NCBI RefSeq assembly: GCF_004122035.1
Contig: NZ_SAXA01000003.1
Span: 281,653 to 345,652 of the forward strand
Source of the DNA: Ancylomarina salipaludis
GTDB lineage: Bacteria; Bacteroidota; Bacteroidia; Bacteroidales; Marinifilaceae
Direction: 5' to 3'
DNA length: 64,000 bases
Shown piece after piece: positions 63,916-64,000 of the stretch. Made by a program: the position numbers and the translations under genes. A model generated the notes under the pieces. The model was not told the origin of the DNA. It did no database searches and saw only the letters and a program-made list of their open reading frames with translations. Each line of letters begins with the position of its first letter. Position 1 is the first letter of the stretch.

Positions 63916-64000
63916 ATGGAAAAAAGAAAAGAAGGGATGCTCACCAACGAAATGAGTGGATTTAAACGTGAAAGTATAAATTACAATAACTATGAAATAA
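63916..64000 (+). CDS. Possible start of a gene cut by the window edge
   Basis: An open frame starts at ATG 63916 (MEKRKEGMLTNEMSGFKRES) and runs to the edge without a stop, 28 codons. It has no recognisable domain in the visible part, so this is a low-confidence call. Confidence 0.3.
   Translation, partial: MEKRKEGMLTNEMSGFKRESINYNNYEI

Noticed and set aside
63729..63947. 72-codon frame on the minus strand
   Set aside because: It runs through a clear terminator hairpin and has low-complexity composition.
1..64000. tRNA or rRNA genes and insertion sequences
   Set aside because: I looked for cloverleaf-like and transposase-like signals on both strands and found none I could support.

Overview
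The window looks like chromosomal DNA of a marine or sediment member of the Bacteroidota, probably near Marinilabiliales/Marinifilaceae. The pointers are AT-rich sequence, three SusC/SusD pairs, Bacteroidota-type lipoprotein signals, a type IX secretion (T9SS) sorting tail, TAnnTTTG-type promoter boxes and genes that mostly lack Shine-Dalgarno sequences. Genus is inference; no rRNA or tRNA was seen.

Region 1 (1-14.2 kb, minus strand) is a polysaccharide utilisation locus for alpha-mannosidic glycans. It holds a truncated secreted peptidase of the basic secretory protein family, two GH92 alpha-mannosidases, SusD, SusC, a ROK sugar kinase, a major facilitator sugar transporter and a LacI regulator. 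The LacI-type operator CTAAAYCGRTTTA occurs once upstream of susC and twice in tandem just before lacI, which suggests a self-contained regulon.

Region 2 (14.2-22.9 kb) is housekeeping: a YibE/F membrane protein, alkaline phosphatase, an acyl-CoA ligase, a class V aminotransferase, a PPP-family phosphoesterase and a lipoprotein. Region 3 (22.9-25.9 kb, minus) is a tight thioredoxin-like / ApbE / DUF4266 / DUF3570 operon, probably an envelope flavinylation or redox system of unknown function.

Region 4 (26-60 kb) is a large starch/glycogen/maltodextrin locus. The minus-strand half has two SusC-SusD-SusE/F sets that are clearly a duplication, followed by a 1127-residue GH13 amylase with a T9SS tail. 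The plus-strand half starts with a LacI regulator, then a maltose-type transporter, beta-phosphoglucomutase, GH65 maltose phosphorylase, a SusA-like GH13, a GH31 alpha-glucosidase, two GH13 lipoproteins and an esterase. Together they can bind starch at the surface, cut it outside and in the periplasm, import maltose and convert it by phosphorolysis to glucose and glucose 6-phosphate. Between the two Sus sets lies a decayed copy of the start of the lacI gene (37.5 kb) inside a duplicated promoter region, so the ancestral duplicated block included lacI.

Region 5 (57.9-59.35 kb) has several copies of a roughly 190-bp palindromic repeat on both sides of the esterase gene. Region 6 (61.1-63.15 kb) is the most unusual part: three small unrelated unknown genes separated by imperfect-palindromic sites. 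Each gene starts after its own GTT... core and ends with the reverse complement of that same core. This is the logic of integron gene cassettes and attC sites, with no integrase in the window. A cupin gene, a terminator and a possible gene start finish the window.
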